Below, one piece after another: positions 1 to 5,484 of a stretch of 8,501 bases of DNA (positions within the stretch are counted from its first letter, which is position 1; each line of letters begins with the position of its first letter). Location: assembly GCA_016649925.1 (NCBI GenBank), contig JAENWO010000095.1, forward strand, positions 1 to 8,501. The letters are read 5' to 3'. Both the position numbers and the translations under genes were made by a program. The DNA comes from Actinomycetales bacterium (lineage in GTDB: Bacteria > Actinomycetota > Actinomycetes > Actinomycetales > Beutenbergiaceae). The notes under the pieces are model-generated. The model ran no database searches. It saw only the letters and a program-made list of their open reading frames with translations, and was not told the origin of the DNA.

Positions 1-1
1 G

Positions 2-439
2 GAGCTCCGGGTCACGCAGACCGGCACCCAGATCCTTACCGGCTTCCTGCTGACGCTCCCGTTCCAGCAGCGCTTCACGGACCTTCGGCCGGACCAGGTG
101 CGGGTCTACCTCGTGCTCGTCGCCCTCGCTGTGCTCGCGACCGCGCTGATCGTTGCGCCGGTGAGCCTGCACCGGGTGCTCTTCCAACGACACCGCAAGC
201 CGCAGCTCGTGCGGGTGGCGGACCGGCTGGCGCGGGTCGGCCTCGTAGTCTTCGCCCTCGTGGTGACCGGGACGGTCCTGTTCCTCTTCGACGTCGTCAT
301 CGGCACGGCAGCGGGATGGACGGCCGCCACCGTCGCCGCCGTCGTCCTGCTCGGCCTCTGGCTGCTCCTGCCGTGGCGGATGACCGCCGGTACCCCGCGC
401 CAGCCCGATCCCTATCCCCAGGCGGACCACGACACCTGA
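2..439 (+). CDS. DUF6328 family membrane protein, 3' part (start lies before the window)
   Basis: The frame is open from the first complete codon of the window, and 145 residues are visible before the TGA at 437-439. It begins ELRVTQTGTQILTGFLLTLP, which I recognise as the opening of DUF6328-type actinobacterial membrane proteins. The real start is probably a few dozen residues upstream. Visible hydrophobic segments are about residues 10-20, 34-55 (VYLVLVALAVLATALIVAP), 73-97 (rich in V, L and F) and 100-119 (AATVAAVVLLGLWLLLPW). A basic loop, roughly HRVLFQRHRKPQ, lies between the second and third. It is therefore an integral membrane protein of about four helices with a short polar tail. 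Its function is unknown. It converges with the arsC-like gene, the stops being only 56 bases apart. A GTG at 98 could start a shorter protein, but family-like sequence continues upstream of it, so I reject that start. Confidence 0.8.
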   Translation, partial: ELRVTQTGTQILTGFLLTLPFQQRFTDLRPDQVRVYLVLVALAVLATALIVAPVSLHRVLFQRHRKPQLVRVADRLARVGLVVFALVVTGTVLFLFDVVIGTAAGWTAATVAAVVLLGLWLLLPWRMTAGTPRQPDPYPQADHDT

Positions 440-495
440 GCAGGTCTCGTCCCGGTGCACGGGCCGCGATCGCGCCGCGTCAGCGATCCGGACGG

Positions 496-903
496 CTAGC
501 CGACGAGCCGGGCGTGCAGGTCGCGCACCCGCGTCGCGATGTCGTCGCGCACCAGGCGCATCCGCTCGACGCCGTCGATGCCGCGCAGGGACGGCTCGTC
601 CGTCTCCCAGGTCTCCACGGCGGTCCCCTCGACCGGATCGACGTGTGCCTCGTCGCCCAGCACCACCACGACGTCGGCCGCTCTGAGGGCCTCGGGCGTC
701 AGCAGCGTCGGGCGCTCGGCGGAGATGTCGATCCCCCGCTCGGCGAGAACCTCGACGGACAGCGTGTTCAGTGCCACGCCGGGACGGGTGCCGGCCGACG
801 AGACCTCGACCGTGTCACCGGACACCTGCCGCATCAGCCCCGCAGCCATCTGCGACTTGCCGCCGTTCTTCACGCAGACGAAGACCACCCTGGGCACGCT
901 CAT
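496..903 (-). CDS. Arsenate-mycothiol transferase / low-molecular-weight phosphatase family protein (ArsC-like)
   Basis: A 135-residue protein with the low-molecular-weight tyrosine phosphatase fold. The phosphate-binding loop is right at the N terminus: VVFVCVKNGGKSQMAAGL, with nucleophile Cys10 and the loop CVKNGGKS at 10-17. The last loop position is Lys16, not the Arg of classical CX5R phosphatases. Actinobacterial mycothiol-dependent arsenate reductases share this NGGKSQMAA form. The C-terminal WETDEP (99-104) holds the probable general-acid Asp, and RMRLVRDDIATRV matches the family's final helix. In that family, arsenate is joined to mycothiol and then reduced with mycoredoxin. I chose the ATG at 901-903 because it places the loop where the family has it; a GTG at 937-939 would add 12 non-conserved residues. 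Neither start has a clear Shine-Dalgarno sequence. No arsenite transporter or ArsR is visible nearby, so a phosphatase role is also possible. Confidence 0.85.
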   Translation of the reverse strand: MSVPRVVFVCVKNGGKSQMAAGLMRQVSGDTVEVSSAGTRPGVALNTLSVEVLAERGIDISAERPTLLTPEALRAADVVVVLGDEAHVDPVEGTAVETWETDEPSLRGIDGVERMRLVRDDIATRVRDLHARLVG

Positions 904-989
904 CAGGCGAGTGTCGTCGTCGCGGGAGCGGGTGTCCACCCCGAGCAGGTGAGCTCGGGGCGGACACCGGCCGGATGCGGTGCCGGGGG

Positions 990-1097
990 TCAGGAACCGG
1001 GCTCGGCCCAGACGGTGTACGCGCTCCAGATCACGCCGCCGGCGAGGTTCCCCGTCTCGGTGGCGCGCGCGGACATCCCGAGCGACGGCGTCCTCAC
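990..1097 (-). pseudogene. Short coding-like fragment, possible remnant or small gene
   Basis: On the minus strand a frame ends with TGA at 990-992 and reads ...GMSARATETGNLAGG, then VIWSAYTVWAEPGS. An ATG at 1074-1076 would give 28 residues and a GTG at 1095-1097 would give 35. Over the last 40 codons nearly every third base is G or C, the pattern of true coding DNA here. The open frame also continues upstream into the 3' end of the DUF1684 gene without a good start or Shine-Dalgarno. I do not recognise the product. It looks like the C-terminal end of a protein whose front part has been lost, but a genuine small protein cannot be excluded. Confidence 0.3.
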
Positions 1098-1141
1098 GGT
1101 GCGGTCAGCCGCGACCTCGGCGTAGCCCCGTGGCCACCGGC

Positions 1142-2038
1142 TCAGGCCGGCTGGACCGCGGGCACGCGGGTGGGCGCATCCTCCCCAGGGACCCCGCTCC
1201 GGCCGGCCGGAGCCCTCTCTCCCGCGGTGACCGACAGGTCGATCCGGTTGCCGTCCACGGGCCGCGGGCAGGTGCCGTAGTCGGTGAACGCGTACGGCAT
1301 GTTCACGGCTCGGTTGAGGTCGAGGACGGCACGGCCGGTGGCCGCCTCACCCGTGACGACCACGATCCGCCAGGCCGAGGACGTCACTCCCGACGTCCGG
1401 TCGGAGAACAGCACCGCCCAGGACGGCCCGTGGCCCACGGCGACGAGCCGGTGCGTCGCGCCGTCCCGCTCGAAGCTGACCTCCCCGACGGCGTTCGCCA
1501 CCTGGACCAGGCCCGGCGCGGCGGTGCCAACCCTCGTCGGGCGCGGCTCGTCGTAGACCTCCGTGGTCACGTCCACCACCCAGGAGGGGTCGTAGTCGTA
1601 GGTGGGCACGCCGTCGGACGCCGAGCGTGTCTCGGTGCGCGGGTCCCGCAGCCGGACAGCGTAGAACCCGCCGCGCACGACCACCTCGACAAGCACGTCG
1701 TCAGCCGTCAGGAGAAAGCGGGAGGAGCCGGCCTCGCCGACGCTCACGCCTGCCTCGCCGTCGAGCACCTCGCCTGCCTCGCCGTCGAGCACCTCGCCGG
1801 GTGCGCCGTCGGGGTCGATCAGGCGTGCGCCTTCGGATGCCGGTGCGCGGACGTGCGCCCCGTCGTCGTCGGCCCACCACCGCCCCGGGAGACCGGGGAG
1901 CGCGGCCGCGCTCCGGGGCAGCCACAGGTAGCCGCTCACGGACAGCCAGTCGTGCGGCTGACGCAGCTGCTCCTCCCTGCCGGCGTGCCACGTCTCCCAC
2001 TCGGTGACGGCGGCGATCCGGGCGTCCGTGACGGTCAT
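1142..2038 (-). CDS. DUF1684 family protein
   Basis: A 298-residue soluble protein without signal peptide or membrane segment. The family is recognised from two blocks: an N-terminal W..WHAGREEQLRQPHDWLSVSGYLWL (residues 14-40) and the C-terminal core LDLNRAVNMPYAFTDYGTCP, followed by RPVDGNRIDLSVTAGER (239-275). In DUF1684 proteins the latter reads like DFNRA.NPP.A.T.YATCPLPP..N.L...AGE. The biochemical function of the family is not established. The ATG at 2036-2038 is preceded by a well-placed GGAG (reverse complement of ggctcctt), which decides it over an upstream ATG at 2089. Odd feature: the segment at about residues 80-104 is built from a perfect 24-base tandem duplication (GEVLDGEA twice) and a degenerate third copy (GVSVGEAG), an acidic loop inserted where family members are normally shorter. 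The C-terminal 20 residues are low-complexity. It appears to be transcribed alone; the next minus-strand gene upstream is 192 bases away. Confidence 0.88.
   Translation of the reverse strand: MTVTDARIAAVTEWETWHAGREEQLRQPHDWLSVSGYLWLPRSAAALPGLPGRWWADDDGAHVRAPASEGARLIDPDGAPGEVLDGEAGEVLDGEAGVSVGEAGSSRFLLTADDVLVEVVVRGGFYAVRLRDPRTETRSASDGVPTYDYDPSWVVDVTTEVYDEPRPTRVGTAAPGLVQVANAVGEVSFERDGATHRLVAVGHGPSWAVLFSDRTSGVTSSAWRIVVVTGEAATGRAVLDLNRAVNMPYAFTDYGTCPRPVDGNRIDLSVTAGERAPAGRSGVPGEDAPTRVPAVQPA
1751..1798. repeat. 24-bp perfect tandem duplication inside the DUF1684 gene
   Basis: Two identical 24-base units lie at 1751-1774 and 1775-1798. On the minus strand each encodes GEVLDGEA in frame. A weaker related stretch at about 1729-1750 encodes GVSVGEAG. 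Being a multiple of three, copy-number change would lengthen the acidic loop without a frameshift. Confidence 0.95.
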
Positions 2039-2230
2039 GGTGGCTCCTTCGATCGGCGGATCCTCATCGTGCCGCGCCGACCGGTGCACGGGTGGGGCCG
2101 GACAGAACCGTCCCGGATGCTGAGATCAGCGGTGGGGCGTCCACCCCAGCTCGAGCGCCACGAACCGGGCCACGTTTGCCCAGGATACGCCGGTGCGAGT
2201 CGGCGGAGCCCGGAGCTGGGAGCGTGATCG

Positions 2231-2452
2231 TCAGCTGCGTGCCTCCGCGACCGCCGCGGCGGCGCGCAGCGCGGCGGCGATCACGTCAGCCTCCCCCCGA
2301 TGGACGCCGCTGAACCGCATCGGGGCACCGTTCTTCGGACGACCGTCGGCATCCATCCGGTCGTCGTCGCCGGTGATGAAGTCCTCGTGCTCGCGACGGT
2401 CCTCGTAGGTCAGGAGCCGGCGGTCGCCAGCGGGGGTGGGGGTGGCGGTCAT
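2231..2452 (-). CDS. Small charged hypothetical protein (73 aa)
   Basis: I do not recognise this protein. The ATG at 2450-2452 is preceded by GAGGGA at a normal distance (GAGGGACCACG then ATG), so translation is credible. A longer frame from 2482 would skip this site. The product starts MTATPTPAGDRRLLTYEDRR, has a strongly acidic middle (HEDFITGDDDRMDADG), a polar stretch, and an alanine-rich predicted helix at the end (ADVIAAALRAAAAVAEARS). It has no signal peptide, membrane helix or cysteine. It is probably a small cytoplasmic protein. It lies downstream of the LppA-like gene on the same strand, with 97 bases between, so it may be the last gene of that transcript. The sequence after its stop stays coding-like in the same frame (see findings). 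Confidence 0.6.
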   Translation of the reverse strand: MTATPTPAGDRRLLTYEDRREHEDFITGDDDRMDADGRPKNGAPMRFSGVHRGEADVIAAALRAAAAVAEARS

Positions 2453-2530
2453 CGTGGTCCCTCGGTCGGTGCTGGCGCCCACGCTCGGACCATGGGTGGG
2501 AGACGTGCGCCGCTCCCGACGGCGTCCGGT

Positions 2531-2562
2531 CCGTCAGGCGGACGAGCCGTCAGGCGGACGAG
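2531..2562. repeat. 16-bp tandem duplication over the 3' end of the LppA-like gene
   Basis: The unit ccgtcaggcggacgag occurs at 2531-2546 and again at 2547-2562. Each copy contains the minus-strand codons for Ser-Ala and the TGA stop, so the end of the gene has been copied once into the downstream spacer. The length is not a multiple of three, but the copy that matters lies after the stop and leaves the protein unchanged. Confidence 0.9.
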
Positions 2563-3047
2563 CCGCCGTCGTCCGTGGTCGGCTCGTCGGGCGGCCTCTG
2601 GTCCCACCGGTGCCCGCCGGTGCTCACGCCGAGGATGGTGTTGACGGCCATCCCGAAGACGTAGCGACCGCCGTAGACGTCGTCACCGTAGACCTCGATG
2701 TCGCCCGGGCGGTCAACGATCGTGCCGGTCTCGGTGAACCCGTGCCGGAGCCCGACGGCGGTCACGATGTCCGCGGCGCGGCGCCACTCCCCCGGTGGGT
2801 ACGTGCCCTGGAAGGACTGGGTGACCAGGCCCACGGCCTCCGCCTCCGGATCTCCCTCGCCCGCGGCCGAGCGACCGGGTCCGGGGCTGTTCGGCGAGCC
2901 GCCCCACTGCTTCTCCCCGAGGGCCACGGTGAGCGCACCGATCATCTCGGTGCGCATGGCGGTGTAGTGGCCGAGGACGTGTTCCATCGACGGCCTCGCG
3001 TCGTTGCTCACACCGGCGTCGTTGCTCACACCGGCGTCGTTGCTCAC
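2550..3047 (-). CDS. LppA-like protein without lipoprotein signal, third gene of the hydrolase operon
   Basis: A 165-residue protein. From residue 21 (MEHVLGHYTAMRTEMIGALT) it resembles the mature part of actinobacterial LppA-type lipoproteins that often accompany DUF1023 hydrolases. The pattern is an N-terminal helix, GEWRRAADIVTAVGLRHGF (86-104), an Asp/Gly-rich hairpin (DIEVYGDDVYGGRYVF), and a terminal NTILGVSTGGHRW (136-148). Relatives, as I recall them, have a signal peptide with lipobox and TGC in place of TGG; neither is here, so this copy looks cytoplasmic. The GTG at 3045-3047 has GAGGGA nine bases upstream and lies 22 bases after the hydrolase stop. Two further in-frame GTGs (3029, 3011) come from an 18-base repeat, and an ATG at 2985-2987 starts the conserved part. 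The family call is from pattern memory and is moderate; the coding call is strong. Confidence 0.65.
   Translation of the reverse strand: MSNDAGVSNDAGVSNDARPSMEHVLGHYTAMRTEMIGALTVALGEKQWGGSPNSPGPGRSAAGEGDPEAEAVGLVTQSFQGTYPPGEWRRAADIVTAVGLRHGFTETGTIVDRPGDIEVYGDDVYGGRYVFGMAVNTILGVSTGGHRWDQRPPDEPTTDDGGSSA
2997..3047. repeat. 18-bp tandem repeat (about 2.8 copies) at the start of the LppA-like gene
   Basis: On the minus strand GTGAGCAACGACGCCGGT is present at 3047-3030 and 3029-3012, and its first 14 bases recur from 3011. Each copy encodes VSNDAG and begins with GTG, so each brings its own potential start codon in frame. Only the first copy has a Shine-Dalgarno sequence directly ahead. Confidence 0.95.
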
Positions 3048-3069
3048 CGGTACCCGTCCCTCGTGCTCA

Positions 3070-4740
3070 TCAGTAGGTCCACGGCAGTGGCCAGCTGAGG
3101 ATGTCGCCGATGCCCTTGCCGCCGTCCTCGACGATCCGGTCCGGGGAACCGCCGACGATGGAGGCGATGTTGTGCTGGCTCGTCGTGTCGTTGCGCAGGT
3201 ACTCGCTATGGCCGAGGGACTCGGCGTAGCGCGTGCCACCGATCTCCTCCGCCTCGGCCGACAGCCCCCGAACGCCGTCCAGGTGGCTCGGGTCGATGCC
3301 GAACTGCCCGAGGTCGGCGACCACGTCGCGGCGGGCCTCGATCCGGTAGAAGTGGTCGTCCGGGATGTCGAGGTCGGACAGGTGGCTGGTCCCGATCCCC
3401 GACGAGCCGAAGATCACCGCGTCGTCGACCCCGGTCTGGTTCTGCAGCGCGAGGCCCGTGGTGAGCGACCCGTAGGAGTGGCCCAGCGCCGTCAGGTGCG
3501 GGTCGGTGTCCCGCGAGGCGTCGATGCCGTTGTAGAACGACGCCAGGTCCTTCGCTCCGACCTGCGCCGCGCCCTCGCCCGCGATGCTGCGGTTCGGGTC
3601 GAGCGTGGTGTCCCACTGCGGAGCCTCGTAGCCGAGCCACGTCACCGTGGCGACCGTGCCGCCGTCGCCGTACTTGTCCGCCTGGGCCGCGGCCCGCTCT
3701 GCGATCTCGCGCATCTCACGGTCGGACCCGCCCAGGCTGCCGGCGACGGTGCTGGTGAAGCCGGGCGTGAAGACGGCAACGTGGTCGGCGGTGTCGATGT
3801 CCCCGTAGGCGATCGCCGCCTTGAGCTGGTCCTCGCCGGTGACGTCCAGGAGCAGCAGCTGACGGTTCCCGAGCCCGAGCGTGTGCTCCACCGCGTCCAG
3901 CCCCTTGACCTTGTCCTCCACCGTCCCGAGCTTGCCGAGGAAGTACTGGTTCACCGGAGGGCCGAGGCCCAGCTTCTCCAGACTCTTCTGCTCCGACTCG
4001 AGCTCGCCACGGTAGTCGCCGATGAGACCGCGGTTCGCGCGGTCCCTGGCCCATGCCGGGATGCCGTCCGTGTTGCCGATCCACTCAGGGTGCTCGGCGA
4101 TGACCTGCTGCTGCTCGTCGGGCGTCAACCCCTCCCACCACGCGCTCTGGTCGTGGGCGCTGCCGCCCTCAGGCGGTGCGAGCAGGTCCCGCCCACCGCC
4201 GTCGGCCCCACGGGTGGAGGCGTCGCCGAAGCTGGACGTCCCGCCGTCCACGTTCTCCATGGCAGCCCGCCGGAGCGTTTCGGCGAGCTCCGTGTCGGCA
4301 TGGCCGGCGTTGCGCAGCCCCTGCTCGATCCGGTCGACGATCTCGTCACAGATCGCCCGACGGTCGGCCGCCGCCTTTTCTACCACGCACATGCTGTCCG
4401 AGACGCGACCGCTGCTCGTGTCGACGGAGAACCCGTTGCCGGCGGCGTAGGTGAGGGTCTCCTGCAGCTCGGTCTTCGCCCGGCCCAGGGCGACCTGCGC
4501 GATGTCGAGCGCGGTCGCGACCTGCGAGACCTCGGCGATCAGGTCGGCGAGCCGCAGCCAGAGGCGCCGGTGCGTCCCGCGTGCCTTGGTCGCGGCGCCC
4601 GACGCCCACGACGACGGCGGCGCGCCCGCGTCCATCTCGTCCTGCAGCTCGACCAGGCTCCGGCGCCGGCTCACCAGCGCGTCCGCCGCGTCGCCGATCA
4701 CGCTCGGCTCCCAGGACAGCACCTGGCCGATCGTCGCCAT
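3070..4740 (-). CDS. DUF1023 alpha/beta hydrolase with N-terminal helical (ESX-type) domain
   Basis: A 556-residue protein. Residues 1-160 are predicted mostly helical, with PPSSWASGAATKARGTHRRL (41-60), which resembles the W-x-G turn of WXG100/LXG-type type VII secretion domains. A linker follows, then the DUF1023 alpha/beta hydrolase domain at about 300-540. The nucleophile elbow is LGHSYGS (Ser422). Probable partners are Asp472 in EARRDVVADL and His511 in LGHSEYL. VAVFTPGFTS (321-330) is the usual oxyanion-side strand. DUF1023 proteins are lipase/esterase-like hydrolases of unknown substrate. There is no classical signal peptide. The ATG at 4738-4740 lies four bases after the stop of the WXG100-like gene, implying coupled translation. 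The combination of small helical partner, helical N terminus and hydrolase suggests export through a type VII system or action at the envelope. That is an inference, since no secretion machinery genes are in view. Confidence 0.85.
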   Translation of the reverse strand: MATIGQVLSWEPSVIGDAADALVSRRRSLVELQDEMDAGAPPSSWASGAATKARGTHRRLWLRLADLIAEVSQVATALDIAQVALGRAKTELQETLTYAAGNGFSVDTSSGRVSDSMCVVEKAAADRRAICDEIVDRIEQGLRNAGHADTELAETLRRAAMENVDGGTSSFGDASTRGADGGGRDLLAPPEGGSAHDQSAWWEGLTPDEQQQVIAEHPEWIGNTDGIPAWARDRANRGLIGDYRGELESEQKSLEKLGLGPPVNQYFLGKLGTVEDKVKGLDAVEHTLGLGNRQLLLLDVTGEDQLKAAIAYGDIDTADHVAVFTPGFTSTVAGSLGGSDREMREIAERAAAQADKYGDGGTVATVTWLGYEAPQWDTTLDPNRSIAGEGAAQVGAKDLASFYNGIDASRDTDPHLTALGHSYGSLTTGLALQNQTGVDDAVIFGSSGIGTSHLSDLDIPDDHFYRIEARRDVVADLGQFGIDPSHLDGVRGLSAEAEEIGGTRYAESLGHSEYLRNDTTSQHNIASIVGGSPDRIVEDGGKGIGDILSWPLPWTY

Positions 4741-4744
4741 GGCG

Positions 4745-5059
4745 CTACCCACCGGCCATAGGTCGGGGACCCATCTGGGCGAGCTTCCCAGCGGCTGCCT
4801 CGTCGTGGCCGTCGTAGGTGGCGGCGCTGGCCACGAGGTTGTCCTGCTGTCCGACGGCGTCCTCGTGCCAGTCGCTGAACCGCGACTTCCACGCCGTCGC
4901 CAGCTCGCGAGCCGCAGCGGCTGCCGTGCCGCCGGGGAGAGCGGCCGGGATCTTGTCGAGCGAGGACGCCGGCGCAGCGGCGGAAACGCCGTCGGCGGCC
5001 TGCCCGACCTTGCCGGCCGCGGCACGCACCTCCGACGTCACCACTTCGACGTCGGCCAC
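4745..5059 (-). CDS. WXG100-like type VII secretion target protein
   Basis: A 104-residue, Ala-rich, all-helical protein starting MADVEVVTSEVRAAAGKVGQ. It has the size and layout of a WXG100/ESX protein: a first helix, a central turn with tryptophans (TAWKSRFSDWHED, Trp57 and Trp64), a second helix, and a C-terminal Tyr82-Asp-Gly-His-Asp86 that fits the YxxxD/E export signal of type VII substrates. The strict W-x-G tripeptide is absent. The GTG at 5057-5059 is chosen because AAGGGAGG sits just ahead of it; an in-frame TTG at 5077 lies upstream of that site and is unlikely. It is the first gene of the operon with the DUF1023 hydrolase (four-base gap) and the LppA-like gene. Its likely role is to pair with the helical N terminus of the hydrolase and direct it to secretion. 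Confidence 0.75.
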   Translation of the reverse strand: MADVEVVTSEVRAAAGKVGQAADGVSAAAPASSLDKIPAALPGGTAAAAARELATAWKSRFSDWHEDAVGQQDNLVASAATYDGHDEAAAGKLAQMGPRPMAGG

Positions 5060-5087
5060 ATCGCCTCCCTTGACCAAAGCCCCGGAT

Positions 5088-5113
5088 CGGAGCCGGCCCG
5101 AGGGCCGGCTCCG
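5088..5113. other. Perfect 12-bp hairpin in the putative leader of the hydrolase operon
   Basis: CGGAGCCGGCCC (5088-5099) is followed by two bases and its exact reverse complement GGGCCGGCTCCG (5102-5113), which is an 11-bp stem with a tetraloop in RNA. It lies 28 bases upstream of the GTG of the WXG100-like gene, ahead of its Shine-Dalgarno, and downstream of the candidate promoter. There is no T tract on either side, so a simple intrinsic terminator is not supported. It may stabilise or attenuate the leader RNA, or bind a protein as DNA. Confidence 0.7.
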
Positions 5114-5128
5114 ACATGCCTGGGCCTC

Positions 5129-5157
5129 ACGCTAGCGGCGCAGGGACCGGGTGCGAA
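5129..5157 (-). promoter_or_regulatory. Candidate promoter for the WXG100-like/DUF1023/LppA-like operon
   Basis: On the minus strand TTCGCA (5157-5152) and TAGCGT (5134-5129) are separated by exactly 17 bases. The first matches TTGACA at four of six positions, and the second fits the actinobacterial TANNNT -10 form. Transcription would start near 5122, about 60 bases before the GTG, so the 5088-5113 hairpin would lie in the leader. In GC-rich DNA such matches arise by chance, so this is only a candidate. Confidence 0.3.
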
Positions 5158-5177
5158 TGGTGAGAGGTGCCCATGGA

Positions 5178-5210
5178 GACGGCGACGCACCCGAGCGGTA
5201 CGTCGCCGTC
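5178..5210 (-). terminator. Terminator-like hairpin just after the LASTG-protein remnant
   Basis: GACGGCGACG (5178-5187) pairs perfectly with CGTCGCCGTC (5201-5210) around a 13-base loop that itself offers a three-base-pair ACC/GGT stem. On the minus strand it begins eight bases after the TGA at 5219-5221, the usual place for a transcription terminator. There is no strong U tract, which is common for actinobacterial terminators. It suggests the remnant was once a transcribed gene ending here, and it now separates that remnant from the operon promoter. Confidence 0.5.
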
Positions 5211-5218
5211 CCTGTTCC

Positions 5219-5427
5219 TCACCGAGTGATGAGGCGACTGCGTCCGGCGACGAGCGCAGCGCCGAGCAGCGTCATCAGGACCGCTGCCACGCCCGGGGTG
5301 GACCCGGTGCCGGTGCTGGCCAACCCGCCTCCACCGGCACCGTGACCGGAGCCGTCACCGTGTTCCCGGAGACGACGTCAGCGAGAAGGCCGCCATCCAG
5401 CAGACCGTCCGCAAAGGCCGGAGACGT
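5219..5427 (-). pseudogene. Frameshifted remnant of a chaplin-like, sortase-anchored cell-wall protein
   Basis: Two minus-strand frames together give a recognisable protein end. One frame (open from 5427) reads FADGLLDGGLLAD, then VVSGNTVTAPVTVPVE, which closely resembles the SGN..xAPV.VPV core of chaplin domains. It should continue CGN but instead runs out of phase. The other frame (TGA at 5378-5380 upstream, TGA stop at 5219-5221) reads GDGSGHGAGGG, then the sortase signal LASTG (5323-5309), a hydrophobic stretch GVAAVLMTLLGAALVAG and the basic tail RSRLITR. This is the order of a long chaplin: chaplin domain, Gly-rich linker, LAXTG, membrane anchor, basic tail. The signal peptide and any first domain are missing: the divergent oleA starts 69 bases beyond. 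I infer an internal deletion with frameshift and a 5' truncation. A sequencing error could explain the frameshift but not the missing N terminus. Confidence 0.6.
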
Positions 5428-5484
5428 CTACTGGAACGAGATCGGAGCGCAGGTAACCCTCCGCAGCCTGGGCCGCGTCGGCCG

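Noticed and set aside
465..474. Palindrome cgcgatcgcg between the convergent genes
   Set aside because: A ten-base palindrome of G and C with central AT is frequent in such GC-rich DNA. It has no further stem or T tract to make it a terminator.
2182..2187. Minus-strand TATCCT as a -10 box for the DUF1684 gene
   Set aside because: It fits TANNNT, but no -35 is seen at the proper distance and it overlaps a coding-like stretch. The match is probably chance.
980..2227. A 415-codon plus-strand open frame opposite the DUF1684 gene
   Set aside because: It is antisense to a gene with family motifs and a Shine-Dalgarno. The translation is rich in R, H, G and P with no recognisable domain, as expected from a shadow frame in GC-rich DNA.
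2039..2230. tRNA or other structured RNA in the 192-base gap before the DUF1684 gene
   Set aside because: Only short stems such as tggggcgtccacccca and gctgagatcagc were seen; there is no cloverleaf or known RNA motif.
3004..4761. A 585-codon plus-strand open frame opposite the DUF1023 hydrolase
   Set aside because: It mirrors the hydrolase gene. The product is an R/V/L/D-rich sequence without motifs, while the minus strand shows catalytic residues and operon structure.
5088..5113. Intrinsic terminator
   Set aside because: The stem is perfect, but no T tract follows on either strand and it lies upstream of a gene start within the probable leader.
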